This document shows, in pieces, positions 42,894-53,388 of a stretch of DNA of 64,000 nt. This DNA comes from an uncultured Collinsella sp. (GTDB taxonomy: Bacteria; Actinomycetota; Coriobacteriia; Coriobacteriales; Coriobacteriaceae). The notes beneath the pieces were generated by a model. The model searched no databases. It was not told the origin of the DNA and saw nothing but the letters and a program-made list of their open reading frames with translations. The stretch lies in NCBI GenBank assembly GCA_900544095.1, contig UQTV01000005.1:62001-126000 (forward strand), in the 5' to 3' direction. Position 1 is the first letter of the stretch, and the number at the start of each line of letters is the position of its first letter. A program made the translations under genes and the position numbers.

Positions 42894-43415
42894 ATGGAGA
42901 CTATCGAAGCACTCATTCACCGCCGCAGCTGCCGCAAATACAGCGATCGTCCCGTCGAGGCCGAAAAGCTTGCACGCATTATCGAAGCCGGCCAATATGC
43001 ACCAAGCGGCATGGGCCGCCAACCGGTGACGTTTGTCGCCGTCACCGACCCCGCGACCGTCGAGCGTCTCTCACGGCTCAACGCCCAGGTCATGGGCAGC
43101 AACGGCGACCCCTTCTATGGCGCCAAGACCGTTGTGGTGGTGCTGGTCGACCGCAGCGTGCCCACGCATCTGGAAGACGGCTCGCTTGCCATGGGCAACT
43201 TGCTCAACGCCGCCTATGCACTGGGTGTCGATTCGTGCTGGATTCACCGCGCGCATGAGGTCTTTGACTCGCCCGAGGGCCTGGAGCTGCTGGCCAGCTG
43301 GAGCCTGCCCGCCGACGGCAGCCTGCGCGGTGTCGGTCACTGCATTCTGGGCTATGCCGAGGACACGCTTCCCGAGGCCAAGCCTCGCCGTGACAACGTG
43401 GTGTATGTAAAGTAA
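42894..43415 (+). CDS. Nitroreductase family protein
   Basis: A 173-residue compact nitroreductase. METIEALIHRRSCRKYSDRP carries the FMN-binding Arg residues. AGQYAPSGMGRQPVTFVAV and GNLLNAAYALGVDSCWIHRA are the other flavin contacts, and the C-terminal GYAEDTLPEAKPRR is the common tail. AAGGAGGC lies 5 bp before ATG 42894; in-frame starts upstream lack it. It probably reduces small electrophiles with NAD(P)H. The 295-bp gap upstream (42599-42893) shows AT-rich promoter-like sequence but no gene. Confidence 0.9.
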   Translation: METIEALIHRRSCRKYSDRPVEAEKLARIIEAGQYAPSGMGRQPVTFVAVTDPATVERLSRLNAQVMGSNGDPFYGAKTVVVVLVDRSVPTHLEDGSLAMGNLLNAAYALGVDSCWIHRAHEVFDSPEGLELLASWSLPADGSLRGVGHCILGYAEDTLPEAKPRRDNVVYVK

Positions 43416-43420
43416 TTAGT

Positions 43421-43445
43421 TCCGCCGTTCTAACGAACGGCGGAC
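43421..43445. terminator. Hairpin between convergent nitroreductase and membrane-protein genes
   Basis: CCGCCGTTC and GAACGGCGG pair around TAAC. No strong T-run, so termination is likely but not certain. Confidence 0.5.
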
Positions 43446-43470
43446 CCGCTGACGCTGCGCGGGCCGCAAC

Positions 43471-44046
43471 TTATCTTGCCGATGGAGTTGTCGTCGTTTC
43501 GCTCGTCGGATTCGCATCTGCGTCGTCGCTTTGCCCGCCTTCGTCCTTTTGCGCATCGGCGATGGTGGTGACAGCCGCAACGATACCGCGTTGGGGCGCG
43601 ACGCCCGTCTGGGCCTGAGCGCCCTCGACAGCTTCTGTGCCTGTATGCGCGAGCTCGGGCGACTTAAACACTGCGTCCAAGTTGGCGCCACCGCCGGCAT
43701 ATCCGAGCGCGGCGAGTGCGATAACGATCACTGCAACGACGGCCACGATCGGCACATAACGATGCCAACCAGCAGGATTGAGCCCGCTGCGACGAGCCGC
43801 CCCGCGGCTAATGTAGCCAAGCGTGCCATCGTGCTTGAGCTTTGAGCCCACCACGCACTTTCGTCCCCGCAACGAGGACTCGGCCTGCATGGCCAAGCGG
43901 GCGCTTGCCGAAGGATAGCCATATTTAATGCGTTTGAACGAGCCGTCGAACCCCGAGGCGCTTTTGCCCCACGTCCGCGAAGTCGTACGCCGGCTGACCG
44001 GCAGCGCACTTCGTTTTGTTCGGTTCGTTTTTGAAGTCTCCGCCAT
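43471..44046 (-). CDS. Hypothetical single-pass membrane protein with basic N-terminus
   Basis: About 191 residues. Residues 1-95 are Arg/Lys/Ser-rich (KTNRTKRSALPVSRRTTSRT) and contain GTLGYISRGAARRSG. One membrane helix (about 100-123, VPIVAVVAVIVIALAALGYAG) follows, then an Ala/Asp/Thr-rich, acidic segment expected outside the cell. No family recognised. ATG 44046 follows GGGGGAG very closely, so another start nearby is possible. It lies downstream of the NtrC-like regulator on the same strand. Confidence 0.6.
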   Translation of the reverse strand: MAETSKTNRTKRSALPVSRRTTSRTWGKSASGFDGSFKRIKYGYPSASARLAMQAESSLRGRKCVVGSKLKHDGTLGYISRGAARRSGLNPAGWHRYVPIVAVVAVIVIALAALGYAGGGANLDAVFKSPELAHTGTEAVEGAQAQTGVAPQRGIVAAVTTIADAQKDEGGQSDDADANPTSETTTTPSAR

Positions 44047-44129
44047 ACTCCCCCGCACGCCGTAACACAATCGAAACAATACTGCTTTGGACTGTATCAC
44101 ACGCGCCGCTCGTGGTCACGGCGCCTCGC

Positions 44130-45347
44130 TCAGCGGTCGCTGTCCTTCAGCAGGCGCCATAAGGTCGTACGGCTTATGCCGAGCACCTCTGCCGCACGAG
44201 TCCGGTTGCCGTGAAGATGCTGCAGGACCAACCGCGCGATATCGCGCTCGGTATCGGCCAGTGGGCGCAAGATATACAGATCGCTATCGAGCGTCGGGGC
44301 ACCAAAGATCGCGGTCTTGATAACGTCCTCCTGGGCGAGTACCTCCTCCGCCACCGCCCGCTCGGCCGTGCCCGTCCCCACTAATATATAAAGTCGTTCC
44401 GAAACCTCGCGCAGCTGTAGATAGTTACGGGGCCATCGATAGGCATCGAGTGTCTTTGCCGCCGCAGACGACAAGGCAGGTGTTGCCGTCTCAAACATAT
44501 CTGCCAGATACCCCAGATAGCGCGTAACCTTTTCCGACGCGCCGCCCCGCTCGGCAATCGCCGGCGCCACACTCACTGCACAGGCCAGACGCTCGGTCAC
44601 AAAGGCGGCCTGATCGCTTTCGCCGCCGCCCGGCATATCGTTTGCCGTCAACACCACATGGCAACGAGTTGCGAGCGCCGTGTCGATCATTGCGGACACG
44701 AGCTCGCGCAGGCGTTGGGGGCCAACAGCATGCCAGCCGCCCATGCAAAGCGTCAGCCCCGTTTGGAATAGCGGCGATTCGGAACTTTTGAGCAGATGGC
44801 GCCAGCCGCGATCCGTTAGCTCATCGAGCGCAACGGACACAAAGGGCTGATCGGCATAGGGTCCATCCAGGTACAGGCGTTTTGCAATCTGATCCTGCCC
44901 CGTACCCAGCTCGCCCTCGAGCATAAGGGGCACCCCACGCGCATAGCTCTCCCGTACGGGGGCAGCGACCGCCGCCGCGTCTTCGACGATGCCGTACGCG
45001 CTCGACTCGTAACGAGCCTCGACTTCGTCGGCATTGAGCCACTCGATGCCCGCATGCGCGGTGGCGGCGCGCACCTCACGCGCCACGACCACCCAAAGCA
45101 CCCCGTGCTCCTTGGCCGTCGGGCGCACCGTCAAGCTCAACCGCATGCCCTCGCGGCCCATCACCAGGCGCACCCCATCGCCCACGCGAGCGAGACGCTC
45201 GGAAACAAAAGCGGCGACATCCTGCTCGAGCGCAGCGTCACTCATAGTCGAGATTACAACGCCACCGCGCTCGTCGATTGCCAGCGCCGATGTTCCGGCT
45301 GCGGACAATGCCTCGATCAGAATCTTCAGCTTGACATTGCTGTCCAT
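44130..45347 (-). CDS. Fis-type HTH regulator with degenerate NtrC-like AAA domain
   Basis: About 405 residues. Residues 1-110 look like a sensory domain. The middle resembles a sigma-54-activator AAA domain, but Walker A reads GELGTGQDQIAKRLY (Gln in place of Lys) and no GAFTGA loop is seen. WPRNYLQLREVSERLYIL matches the WPGNVRELxN region. The C-terminus, RAAEVLGISRTTLWRLLKD, is a Fis-type HTH. Loss of the ATP lysine and sigma-54 contact loop implies it works without ATP hydrolysis, as a repressor or sigma-70-type regulator, like TyrR. ATG 45347 follows GGGGCG. Targets unknown. Confidence 0.75.
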   Translation of the reverse strand: MDSNVKLKILIEALSAAGTSALAIDERGGVVISTMSDAALEQDVAAFVSERLARVGDGVRLVMGREGMRLSLTVRPTAKEHGVLWVVVAREVRAATAHAGIEWLNADEVEARYESSAYGIVEDAAAVAAPVRESYARGVPLMLEGELGTGQDQIAKRLYLDGPYADQPFVSVALDELTDRGWRHLLKSSESPLFQTGLTLCMGGWHAVGPQRLRELVSAMIDTALATRCHVVLTANDMPGGGESDQAAFVTERLACAVSVAPAIAERGGASEKVTRYLGYLADMFETATPALSSAAAKTLDAYRWPRNYLQLREVSERLYILVGTGTAERAVAEEVLAQEDVIKTAIFGAPTLDSDLYILRPLADTERDIARLVLQHLHGNRTRAAEVLGISRTTLWRLLKDSDR

Positions 45348-45494
45348 GGTTCGCCCCGTCTCCAGCCACACCCCTTATCTGTGGCTTGGCATCCCAAGTG
45401 TTTCAAAATTGAACGATAATGTTCACCAAACATTATAGGGCAGAAAGCGCCGTCCTGCGAGTATAGGTGTTGCCCCGCATCGCCATCCTGGCGG

Positions 45495-45561
45495 GGCGAT
45501 AAGAGCTCTTCGGGACCTATCAACCTGCGGACAAGCCATACCCGCAAGAGCTCCTATCGCT
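45495..45561. repeat. Long hairpin downstream of the yeiH-like gene
   Basis: The arms CGATAAGAGCTCTT (45497-45510) and AAGAGCTCCTATCG (45546-45559) pair with one mismatch; a second small stem GCCCCGC/GCGGGGC overlaps the left side (about 45472-45496). It fills the gap between the NtrC-like gene and yeiH. Confidence 0.55.
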
Positions 45562-45605
45562 CCACCGCAGGCATGCGCTCACCAGCACGCAAACAAGCTA
45601 CTTCT

Positions 45606-46640
45606 CTACCAGATTCCCAGCACGTGCTGCATTCCCAAACTCATGCACGCAATGCCAATCCAGCAGCATAAGCCCAACGCAATGGGCTTGCCGCCCTTTT
45701 TGACCAGCTCGACAATATCGGTATTAAAGCCAATAGCCGCCATGGCCATCACGATAAAGAACTTCGACAGCTCTTTGATGGGCGCCGTAAAGGACGCGGG
45801 AAGCTGAAACACTGTGGTGACTACGCTCGCCAACACAAAGAACAGTACAAACATGGGAAACGCGCGCTTAAGCGAAAACGTGCTTTTGGCGTCGCCGCCG
45901 GCCTTGCGCGCCAGATGCATCTGCCAGCATGCGAGAACCAACGTAATGGGAATAATGGCCAGCGTCCTGGTGAGTTTGACCACCGTGGCGCTCTCGAGCA
46001 CATTGGCTCCGGGATGCATACTGTCCCAGGCGCTCGCCGCAGCCGTCACGGACGAGGTGTCGTTGATGGCAGTGCCGGCAAACAGGCCAAAGCCCTCGTT
46101 GGTCAGCCCAAGCATGCCGCCGAGCGTCGGAAACACGAGCGCCGCGATAACGTTAAACAGGAAGATGACCGAAATAGCCTGGGCAATCTCGCGATCGTCG
46201 GCATCGATGACGGGCGCGGCCGCGGCAATGGCAGAACCGCCGCAAATCGACGAGCCCACACCCACAAGCGTCGCGATCTTGCCCGGCACATTCATAACGC
46301 GGCAGAGCACAAAGGCGATGACGAGCGAGGTCGAGATGGTCGCCACGATAATCGGCAGCGACTGGGCGCCCTTGGACAGAATCTGGGAGAGGTTCATGCC
46401 AAAACCAAGCAGGATTACCGCGTACTGCAAGACTTTTTTAGACGTATAGGTGACACCGGCGGCGAGCTGTTCGCGGCGATTCTTGGGAAAGATAAGCGCC
46501 AGAACCATGCCAAGGAGGATGGCGAATACCGGCCCGCCGACCACCTCAATCTGTTTGCCGAGCAACGTCGCGGGGATGGCGATGATCAGGCAGAACAAGA
46601 CACCCTTCCAGCGCTCGCGTACGATATTTGCCAGTTGCAT
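45606..46640 (-). CDS. YeiH/YadS-type putative sulfate exporter (UPF0324)
   Basis: A 344-residue membrane protein with about 10 helices. Conserved blocks: GGPVFAILLGMVLALIFP, LLGFGMNLSQI, GVGSSICGGSAIAAAAPVI, GLFAGTAINDTSSVTAAASA and AMAAIGFNTDI, which define the PSE/UPF0324 family. AAGGAATCC precedes the ATG. It is divergent from a GntR/FCD regulator, a common arrangement of transporter and regulator. The transported compound is uncertain; taurine or sulfonate metabolism has been linked to some members. Confidence 0.9.
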   Translation of the reverse strand: MQLANIVRERWKGVLFCLIIAIPATLLGKQIEVVGGPVFAILLGMVLALIFPKNRREQLAAGVTYTSKKVLQYAVILLGFGMNLSQILSKGAQSLPIIVATISTSLVIAFVLCRVMNVPGKIATLVGVGSSICGGSAIAAAAPVIDADDREIAQAISVIFLFNVIAALVFPTLGGMLGLTNEGFGLFAGTAINDTSSVTAAASAWDSMHPGANVLESATVVKLTRTLAIIPITLVLACWQMHLARKAGGDAKSTFSLKRAFPMFVLFFVLASVVTTVFQLPASFTAPIKELSKFFIVMAMAAIGFNTDIVELVKKGGKPIALGLCCWIGIACMSLGMQHVLGIW

Positions 46641-46833
46641 ATGGGATTCCTTCTTTCTATTTCACGTTTGCGACGGCTTATGATACGGCAACATTGAGCA
46701 CAATCCCGTACAAACGCAGGCAAAAATGTCGCAAAAGTTATCGGGCGGCGATTGAATTACCCACCGCGGAGGGCTGACTCGCGGCATAATAAACAACTGA
46801 CATATGAGTGTGAAAGAGTGGTTGCGAGGCGCT

Positions 46834-47535
46834 ATGGAAGAATCGATGCACATCGGCGAGCAGGAAACGAGCCTACAGGACCAGTCCTACCACACCATTC
46901 GACGCAAAATCGTCTACCTGGACTACAAGCCGGGCGAAAAGCTGGGCGTCAAGCAACTTTGCGACGACCTGGATATGGGGCGCACGCCCGTGCGCGAGGC
47001 TTTGGTTCGCTTGGCGCAGGAAGGCCTGGTGCGCACCGTGCCCCAGAGCGGCACCTACGTCTCACCCATCAACCTCACCCTTGCCGAGAGTGCCTGCTAC
47101 ATCCGCGAACATCTGGAAAAGCAGGTGATTGTGGAGTGCTGTGCGCGAGCCACGTCGGCCGGCATCGAGCAGCTCGACCGCGCCATCGTGCTGCAGGAAA
47201 AAGCCATGGCCGAAGAGGATCGCATCGGCTTCTTTTTGAGCGACAACCTCATGCATCACATGATTTTTAGCATCGCATGTCGCAGCACCGTTTGGTCGTG
47301 GCTCGAAGAGACCAATGCCGACCTGGAGCGCTTCCGCTGGCTGCGCGCCGCCACGCAGGTTCTCGACAATCGGGACATCGTGAACGAGCACAAGCAGATT
47401 CGCCGCGCTATCGCCGGTCGCGACCCCATCGAAGCGAGCTTTTTGGTCAGCAAGCACCTGCACATGATGTTCCGCAACCAAACCGAAGTTCTGGACCAGT
47501 TCCCCGAGTACTTCGAGACCAGCAAGCTCCGCTAA
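46834..47535 (+). CDS. GntR family regulator, FadR/FCD subfamily
   Basis: About 233 residues. N-terminal winged HTH: YKPGEKLGVKQLCDDLDMGR and TPVREALVRLAQEGLV. The all-helical FCD domain has MHHMIFSIACRS, NEHKQIRRAIAGRDP and VSKHLHMMF, with the His/Asp metal-binding pattern. ATG 46834 is preferred since GCGAGG lies upstream; an in-frame ATG at 46804 lacks a site. It is divergent from the yeiH-like exporter, which it probably controls. Confidence 0.88.
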   Translation: MEESMHIGEQETSLQDQSYHTIRRKIVYLDYKPGEKLGVKQLCDDLDMGRTPVREALVRLAQEGLVRTVPQSGTYVSPINLTLAESACYIREHLEKQVIVECCARATSAGIEQLDRAIVLQEKAMAEEDRIGFFLSDNLMHHMIFSIACRSTVWSWLEETNADLERFRWLRAATQVLDNRDIVNEHKQIRRAIAGRDPIEASFLVSKHLHMMFRNQTEVLDQFPEYFETSKLR

Positions 47536-47541
47536 CCTGCC

Positions 47542-47581
47542 AAAACCACCACAAAGGGGACAGGCACCTTTGTGGTGGTTT
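47542..47581. repeat. Palindromic repeat, family R4, copy 2
   Basis: Nearly identical to 8221-8261: arms AAAACCACCACAAAGG and CCTTTGTGGTGGTTT. It lies 7 bp after the GntR stop codon. Confidence 0.75.
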
Positions 47582-47588
47582 CTCCGTA

Positions 47589-47631
47589 CAAAAAGGCCCG
47601 GCTCCGTCTGATTGACGCGGAGCCGGGCCTT
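47589..47631 (-). terminator. Rho-independent terminator of glmS
   Basis: On the minus strand AAGGCCCGGCTCCG pairs with CGGAGCCGGGCCTT, followed by TTTTT. Confidence 0.9.
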
Positions 47632-47656
47632 GGTCGTTAGGACGGCGGAATATTAG

Positions 47657-49504
<1,848 letters not shown>

Positions 49505-49602
49505 AGGATAAATCCCTTCGTTCGCGTGACTGCAAGACGTCCACGCACAAGGGGCGCTGAGACGCATAACGTTCGAGTATTGTACTCACGCAGGCGCAAG
49601 CT

Positions 49603-49637
49603 GATATACCAGATGTGGTATCTCAACTTAGATACCA
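49603..49637. promoter_or_regulatory. Overlapping inverted repeats upstream of glmS
   Basis: GATATACCA (49603-49611), TGGTATC (49616-49622) and GATACCA (49631-49637) form two overlapping palindromes about 100-130 bp upstream of the glmS start. TACAAT at 49579-49584 (minus strand) is a plausible -10 box just downstream. The layout suits a GntR/HutC or LacI-type regulator; the regulator is unknown. Confidence 0.45.
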
Positions 49638-49664
49638 CCCGATACACACATGCCCAGCCGGTCC

Positions 49665-49702
49665 AAACCGCCACAATGGGGACAGGCACCTTTGTGGTGG
49701 TC
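49665..49702. repeat. Palindromic repeat, family R4, copy 3
   Basis: AAACCGCCACAATGG and CCTTTGTGGTGG flank GGACAGGCA; slightly diverged from the copies at 8221 and 47542. It lies between glmS and lacI together with an R3 repeat. Confidence 0.7.
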
Positions 49703-49717
49703 GCGCTGGCAACGGCG

Positions 49718-49768
49718 TTTCCCCAGATAAAACCTGCCAAAATAAACCTGTCACTTTTTGGTTGGTTT
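49718..49768 (-). repeat. Repeat family R3, copy 1 (minus orientation)
   Basis: On the minus strand it reads CCAAAAAGTGACAGG, TTTATTTTGGCAGG, TTTTATCTGGGGAAA. Three further copies lie on the plus strand at 54280, 56365 and 57228. Internal CCxxCCAAAA/TTTTGGCAGG pairing. It overlaps the likely promoter zone of the lacI gene. Confidence 0.75.
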
Positions 49769-49816
49769 AGGATGCTACAATCTGGCTTGTACTTGAAACG
49801 CATCAAAGGGGCCGCT

Positions 49817-50950
49817 ATGGCAAAGGTTAAAATCAGCGACGTCGCGCGCGAGGCCGGGGTTTCGCTTGGCACGGTTTCCAACGCGCTCAACCATCCCGAG
49901 AAGTTGCGCCCCGAGACCCTCAGGCTCATCAACGAGACCATCAATCGCCTGGGCTACCTGCCCAACCAAAGCGCTCGTCAGCTCGCGGGCGGCGCCACCA
50001 AGTCCTTTGGCCTGGTGCTCCCCCGTCTCGACCACGGCTTTTCGCTCCAAATCGCCAGCGGCGCCCACAACGAGGCCCGCAAGCACGGCTACGATCTGCT
50101 CATCGCCAATGCCGATAACGACGATATTCTCGAGGATCATTACCTGCGCTATTTTATGGGCACGCAGATGTCCGGCGTCATGGTTCAGCCCATGGCGTCC
50201 CCCGACTGGCACCCCGCTATGACCAAGATGCCCGTGCCGATCGTCTATCTGGACATCCATTGCTCCGAGCCCGGTTACTACGTGGCCGCCGACAACGAGG
50301 CACAGGGGCGTATTATCGCCGAGCTCGCCATCGCCCGCGGCGCACGCCATATCACCGTTGTGGGCCGAGCGGCATTTATGCAGCTCGGCCTGCGCGTCCT
50401 TGGCATCCACAAGGCACTTGCCCTGCATCCTGATATCAAAATTGAGGTCATCGATGCCGGGGAGTGGAATACCGCAGCCGACGGCTACAGCATCGGTACC
50501 CAGATTGCCGAACGCCCTGCTGACGAGCGCCCCGATTTTGTCATCGGCCTGACCGACGTATTGGCCTCGGGCGTTATCTCGGCGCTGACCGACAAAGGCA
50601 TTTCCGTCCCCGGCCAGGTCCGCGTGGCCGGCTGCGACGGCAACCCGCTCGCTTGGAGCGGATCGGTCCCGCTCACCACGGTAGCACCCCCAGGCTACGA
50701 GATTGGCCGCAAGGGCGTTCAGCTGCTCATGGAGCAGATCGAGGATAAGCCTGCCGCCAAGACCAAACGAGTCCGCATCGGCTCCGCCGCGCGCACCGTC
50801 ACCACGGCCACGGCCGCCGAGGACATTAACCGTCAGGAGCTCGTGCGCCCCTTCTTGCTCGAACGTGTGAGCACCCAAAAGGCCGAGCAGCACCCGACGG
50901 GCCCATCCGCGGCCCCAATAACCGACATCAACCTGGGCGCCTACCTGTAA
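49817..50950 (+). CDS. LacI family transcriptional regulator
   Basis: A 377-residue protein. The HTH is VKISDVAREAGVSLGTVSNA followed by the hinge region ...RLGYLPNQSARQLAGG. A periplasmic-binding-protein-like domain (about 65-335) has FGLVLPRLDHGFS, GVMVQP, VAADNEAQGR and RVAGCDGNPLA. The C-terminal extension of about 40 residues ends INLGAYL. AAAGGGG precedes ATG 49817; the frame is open far upstream across glmS on the other strand, but that part is antisense to glmS. No sugar operon is adjacent, so the target is unclear. Confidence 0.92.
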   Translation: MAKVKISDVAREAGVSLGTVSNALNHPEKLRPETLRLINETINRLGYLPNQSARQLAGGATKSFGLVLPRLDHGFSLQIASGAHNEARKHGYDLLIANADNDDILEDHYLRYFMGTQMSGVMVQPMASPDWHPAMTKMPVPIVYLDIHCSEPGYYVAADNEAQGRIIAELAIARGARHITVVGRAAFMQLGLRVLGIHKALALHPDIKIEVIDAGEWNTAADGYSIGTQIAERPADERPDFVIGLTDVLASGVISALTDKGISVPGQVRVAGCDGNPLAWSGSVPLTTVAPPGYEIGRKGVQLLMEQIEDKPAAKTKRVRIGSAARTVTTATAAEDINRQELVRPFLLERVSTQKAEQHPTGPSAAPITDINLGAYL

Positions 50951-50953
50951 CAA

Positions 50954-50991
50954 AAAACGCCGCAACGGGAACAGTCCCGCTGCGGCGTTTT
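50954..50991 (+). terminator. Rho-independent terminator of the lacI gene
   Basis: AAAACGCCGCA..CGGGA and TCCCG.TGCGGCGTTTT form a long stem with an ACAG loop. Confidence 0.88.
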
Positions 50992-51163
50992 GCTGGCCCC
51001 ATGTTCCCTCCCCGTTTAGCCGGACCTGCGGCTACGGATATTTATGGAATGTAATCCATTTTTCATTAACTCTTTTGTTAAAATAGATTCAATTCCATAT
51101 TTTTAGATATTTCCTATAAGTATTGATTTTGCTCCAGTTTTTTCTCGCCAAGAAAGGGGTTTC

Positions 51164-52369
51164 ATGAATCTGATTGATCGCAAACAGTACCTCGACTGGC
51201 TCATTTCGTGGAAAGACTCGCACGTCATCAAGGTCGTTTCGGGCGTGCGAAGGTCCGGCAAATCAAAGCTATTCGAAATCTACCGTAGCTACCTGCGCGA
51301 TCATGGAATCACAGGCGACCAGGTTATATCCCTCAACTTTGAAGACCTGGAGTTCGAGTCGCTTACGTCGTATAGAGCACTCTACGACTACATTTCCGCC
51401 AGACTCGTCCCCGATAAGATGAACTACGTTTTTCTGGACGAGATACAGCACGTCGAGCATTTCGAAAAAGCCGTCGACAGTCTTTTTATCAAGGACAATG
51501 TCGACCTCTACATAACCGGTTCCAACGCTTATCTGCTCTCGAGCGAGCTGGCAACTTTGCTCTCCGGCCGCTACGTAGAGCTCAAGATACTGCCCCTATC
51601 CTTTAAAGAGTTTTGCTCGGCAAAAACCAATGACGGAAAGGCTCCCGCGCAGTTGTTTGACGAGTACATCACCCGGGGCTCTTTTCCCTTTATCGCCGAG
51701 ACGGGTATTCAGGGACCCCAGGCGCGCGATTATCTTATGAGCCTCTACGATACCATCGTCATACGCGACGTTATCGAACGCCTGAAGGTCTCGGACGTCC
51801 CGACCCTGCGCGATATCACCAAGTTCCTACTCCATAGCATTGGAAACCGGATCTCGATTAAAAAAATCTCCGACACGCTCTCGTCCAACGGCAACAAAAC
51901 CGACCAGAAAACCGTAGCCAAGTACCTCAAAGGCTTAACAGACAGCCTTGTGTTGTACTTTGCTCCGCGCTATAACGTGCGCGGTCGGCAGCTTCTTTCA
52001 ACAAACGGCAAATACTACGCCGTTGACCTTGGACTTAGAGGCGCTCTCGTCAAAACCCAAAGCAGCGATATCGGTCATATCCTCGAAAATGTTGTTTATC
52101 TCGAGCTCCTACGCCGTGGATACGACGTCTACGTGGGCGATATCGACGGCGGGGAAATCGATTTTGTTGCCCTAAACTCAGACGAGACAGCCTATTTTCA
52201 GGTTTCAGCCACAACGCTCGACGAAACTACCCTCAATCGAGAGTTGGCCCCCTTTAAGAAAGTCCGAGACAACTACCCCAAGACGCTTCTTACGCTCGAC
52301 ACGCTGTTTGCGGACGCGAACTACGAAGGAGTCCGCAAGCGCAACGTGATCGACTGGCTCCTGGAGTAA
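51164..52369 (+). CDS. AAA+ ATPase with DUF4143 domain
   Basis: A 401-residue protein. The N-terminal AAA_14 domain has Walker A VSGVRRSGKSKL, Walker B NYVFLDEIQHV and sensor ITGSNAYLL. The middle has LPLSFKEF and the turn YITRGSFPFI. The C-terminal DUF4143/PD-(D/E)XK-like part has VYLELLRRGYDVYVG and EIDFVAL. This wide family (COG1373) is often on mobile or accessory DNA, and its role is not settled. A 120-bp low-GC stretch (about 51040-51160) precedes it, and base use in the gene is more AT-rich than neighbours, which suggests transfer. Confidence 0.9.
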   Translation: MNLIDRKQYLDWLISWKDSHVIKVVSGVRRSGKSKLFEIYRSYLRDHGITGDQVISLNFEDLEFESLTSYRALYDYISARLVPDKMNYVFLDEIQHVEHFEKAVDSLFIKDNVDLYITGSNAYLLSSELATLLSGRYVELKILPLSFKEFCSAKTNDGKAPAQLFDEYITRGSFPFIAETGIQGPQARDYLMSLYDTIVIRDVIERLKVSDVPTLRDITKFLLHSIGNRISIKKISDTLSSNGNKTDQKTVAKYLKGLTDSLVLYFAPRYNVRGRQLLSTNGKYYAVDLGLRGALVKTQSSDIGHILENVVYLELLRRGYDVYVGDIDGGEIDFVALNSDETAYFQVSATTLDETTLNRELAPFKKVRDNYPKTLLTLDTLFADANYEGVRKRNVIDWLLE

Positions 52370-52436
52370 CTTGTAACGTCATAACCCTCCGCCAGCTCCT
52401 TACCAAGGCCGCAGCCCCAGTCGCTTAAAGCACAAT

Positions 52437-52483
52437 GCCCCTCTTATCGGCCAAAACAGCAATCTTGGCGTGATAAGAGGGGC
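52437..52483. repeat. Hairpin between convergent DUF4143 and HAD genes
   Basis: The arms GCCCCTCTTATC (52437-52448) and GATAAGAGGGGC (52472-52483) are perfect complements, with an inner CCAA/TTGG pair. It probably ends transcription from both sides, though no T-run is present. Confidence 0.6.
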
Positions 52484-52570
52484 TGACTGCGTCAGCGCCT
52501 CCACGCAGGCGCCGTTGCCGCCACCGTCCTGCGAGCTCGGGCGCGGGACATGGCGACTCGCGTGCAAACG

Positions 52571-53221
52571 CTAGCGCACGGCCTTGACTGCCGCCGCCAG
52601 GTCGAACAACGTATCGAGCACGGCCTCGCAGCCATCCACCACGTCCTGCGGCAGCGGCACGATATCGGGGACGGCAAAGACATGGCAGCCGGCCGTAATG
52701 CCCGAGACGCAGCCGTTGCGAGAATCCTCGACCACGGCGCACTCCTCGGGAGCAAAGCCCGCGCGCTCGCAGGCAAGCAGATACATCTCGGGGTCGGGCT
52801 TGCCGTGCACGACGTCCTCGCCGCAGGTCACCGTTTCAAACTTGTCAAAAAGACCAACCATCTTAAGGTTGCGCTCGGCCGTAACGAGGCGCGACGACGT
52901 CGCCAGGCCCACGTGATAGCCCGCAGCCAGCAGCTCGTCTATGCACTCGGCGGCGCCGGCCTTAAGTTCCAGTTCGGTCTTGACCATCTCGTCGCGAATC
53001 TCCTTGTGGCGACGATAGATCGCCTCGGTGGTTTCATGGCTGCCGTAATGCTTATCAAGGATGTCCATAACATCGGGCAGCGTGCGGCCGATAAACTGAT
53101 GGATCAGCGCTTCATCAATCGCGACCCCCAGCTCAGCAGCGCCCGCTTTCCATGCCTTGACGCCCAAACGCTCGGTATCGACCAGCGTTCCGTCCATGTC
53201 AAAAATAACAGCCTTGATCAT
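52571..53221 (-). CDS. HAD-IA phosphatase, beta-phosphoglucomutase-like (paralogue 1)
   Basis: A 216-residue HAD hydrolase. Motif I VIFDMDGTLVDTE, motif II LATSSR, motif III GKPDPEMYL with the conserved Lys, and motif IV VVEDSRNGCVSGI are all present, with an alpha-helical C1 cap. It likely dephosphorylates a sugar or nucleotide phosphate; a mutase role is possible. GAGGGGACC precedes ATG 53221. A paralogue of equal length is at 56465-57115, and about 70 bp of upstream sequence is also conserved. Divergent from larE. Confidence 0.9.
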   Translation of the reverse strand: MIKAVIFDMDGTLVDTERLGVKAWKAGAAELGVAIDEALIHQFIGRTLPDVMDILDKHYGSHETTEAIYRRHKEIRDEMVKTELELKAGAAECIDELLAAGYHVGLATSSRLVTAERNLKMVGLFDKFETVTCGEDVVHGKPDPEMYLLACERAGFAPEECAVVEDSRNGCVSGITAGCHVFAVPDIVPLPQDVVDGCEAVLDTLFDLAAAVKAVR

Positions 53222-53275
53222 ATCGGTCCCCTCACCGGATTGCATTACTGCCACTCTACCGCACTTTACAAACTT

Positions 53276-53293
53276 GTATATAACGTATATAGC
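53276..53293. promoter_or_regulatory. Tandem GTATATA repeat, shared promoter/operator of HAD paralogue 1
   Basis: GTATATAAC and GTATATAGC follow each other directly. The same element occurs at 57170-57187 upstream of paralogue 2, within about 70 bp of conserved sequence. It could be a promoter or the site of a common regulator. Confidence 0.45.
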
Positions 53294-53388
53294 ATATTGC
53301 ACTTTCGTTACATAGATAGAAGTCTTATGGCAAGTAACGCATTAGGATTATAGTTTTCGATCGAGTACTCAACGATAAGGATCGTTTC

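Noticed and set aside
44130..45347. Fully functional sigma-54 activator
   Set aside because: Walker A lysine and GAFTGA loop are missing, so ATP-driven sigma-54 activation is unlikely.
49505..49660. glmS ribozyme in the glmS leader
   Set aside because: The leader is short and lacks the conserved ribozyme core; an inverted-repeat operator is seen instead.
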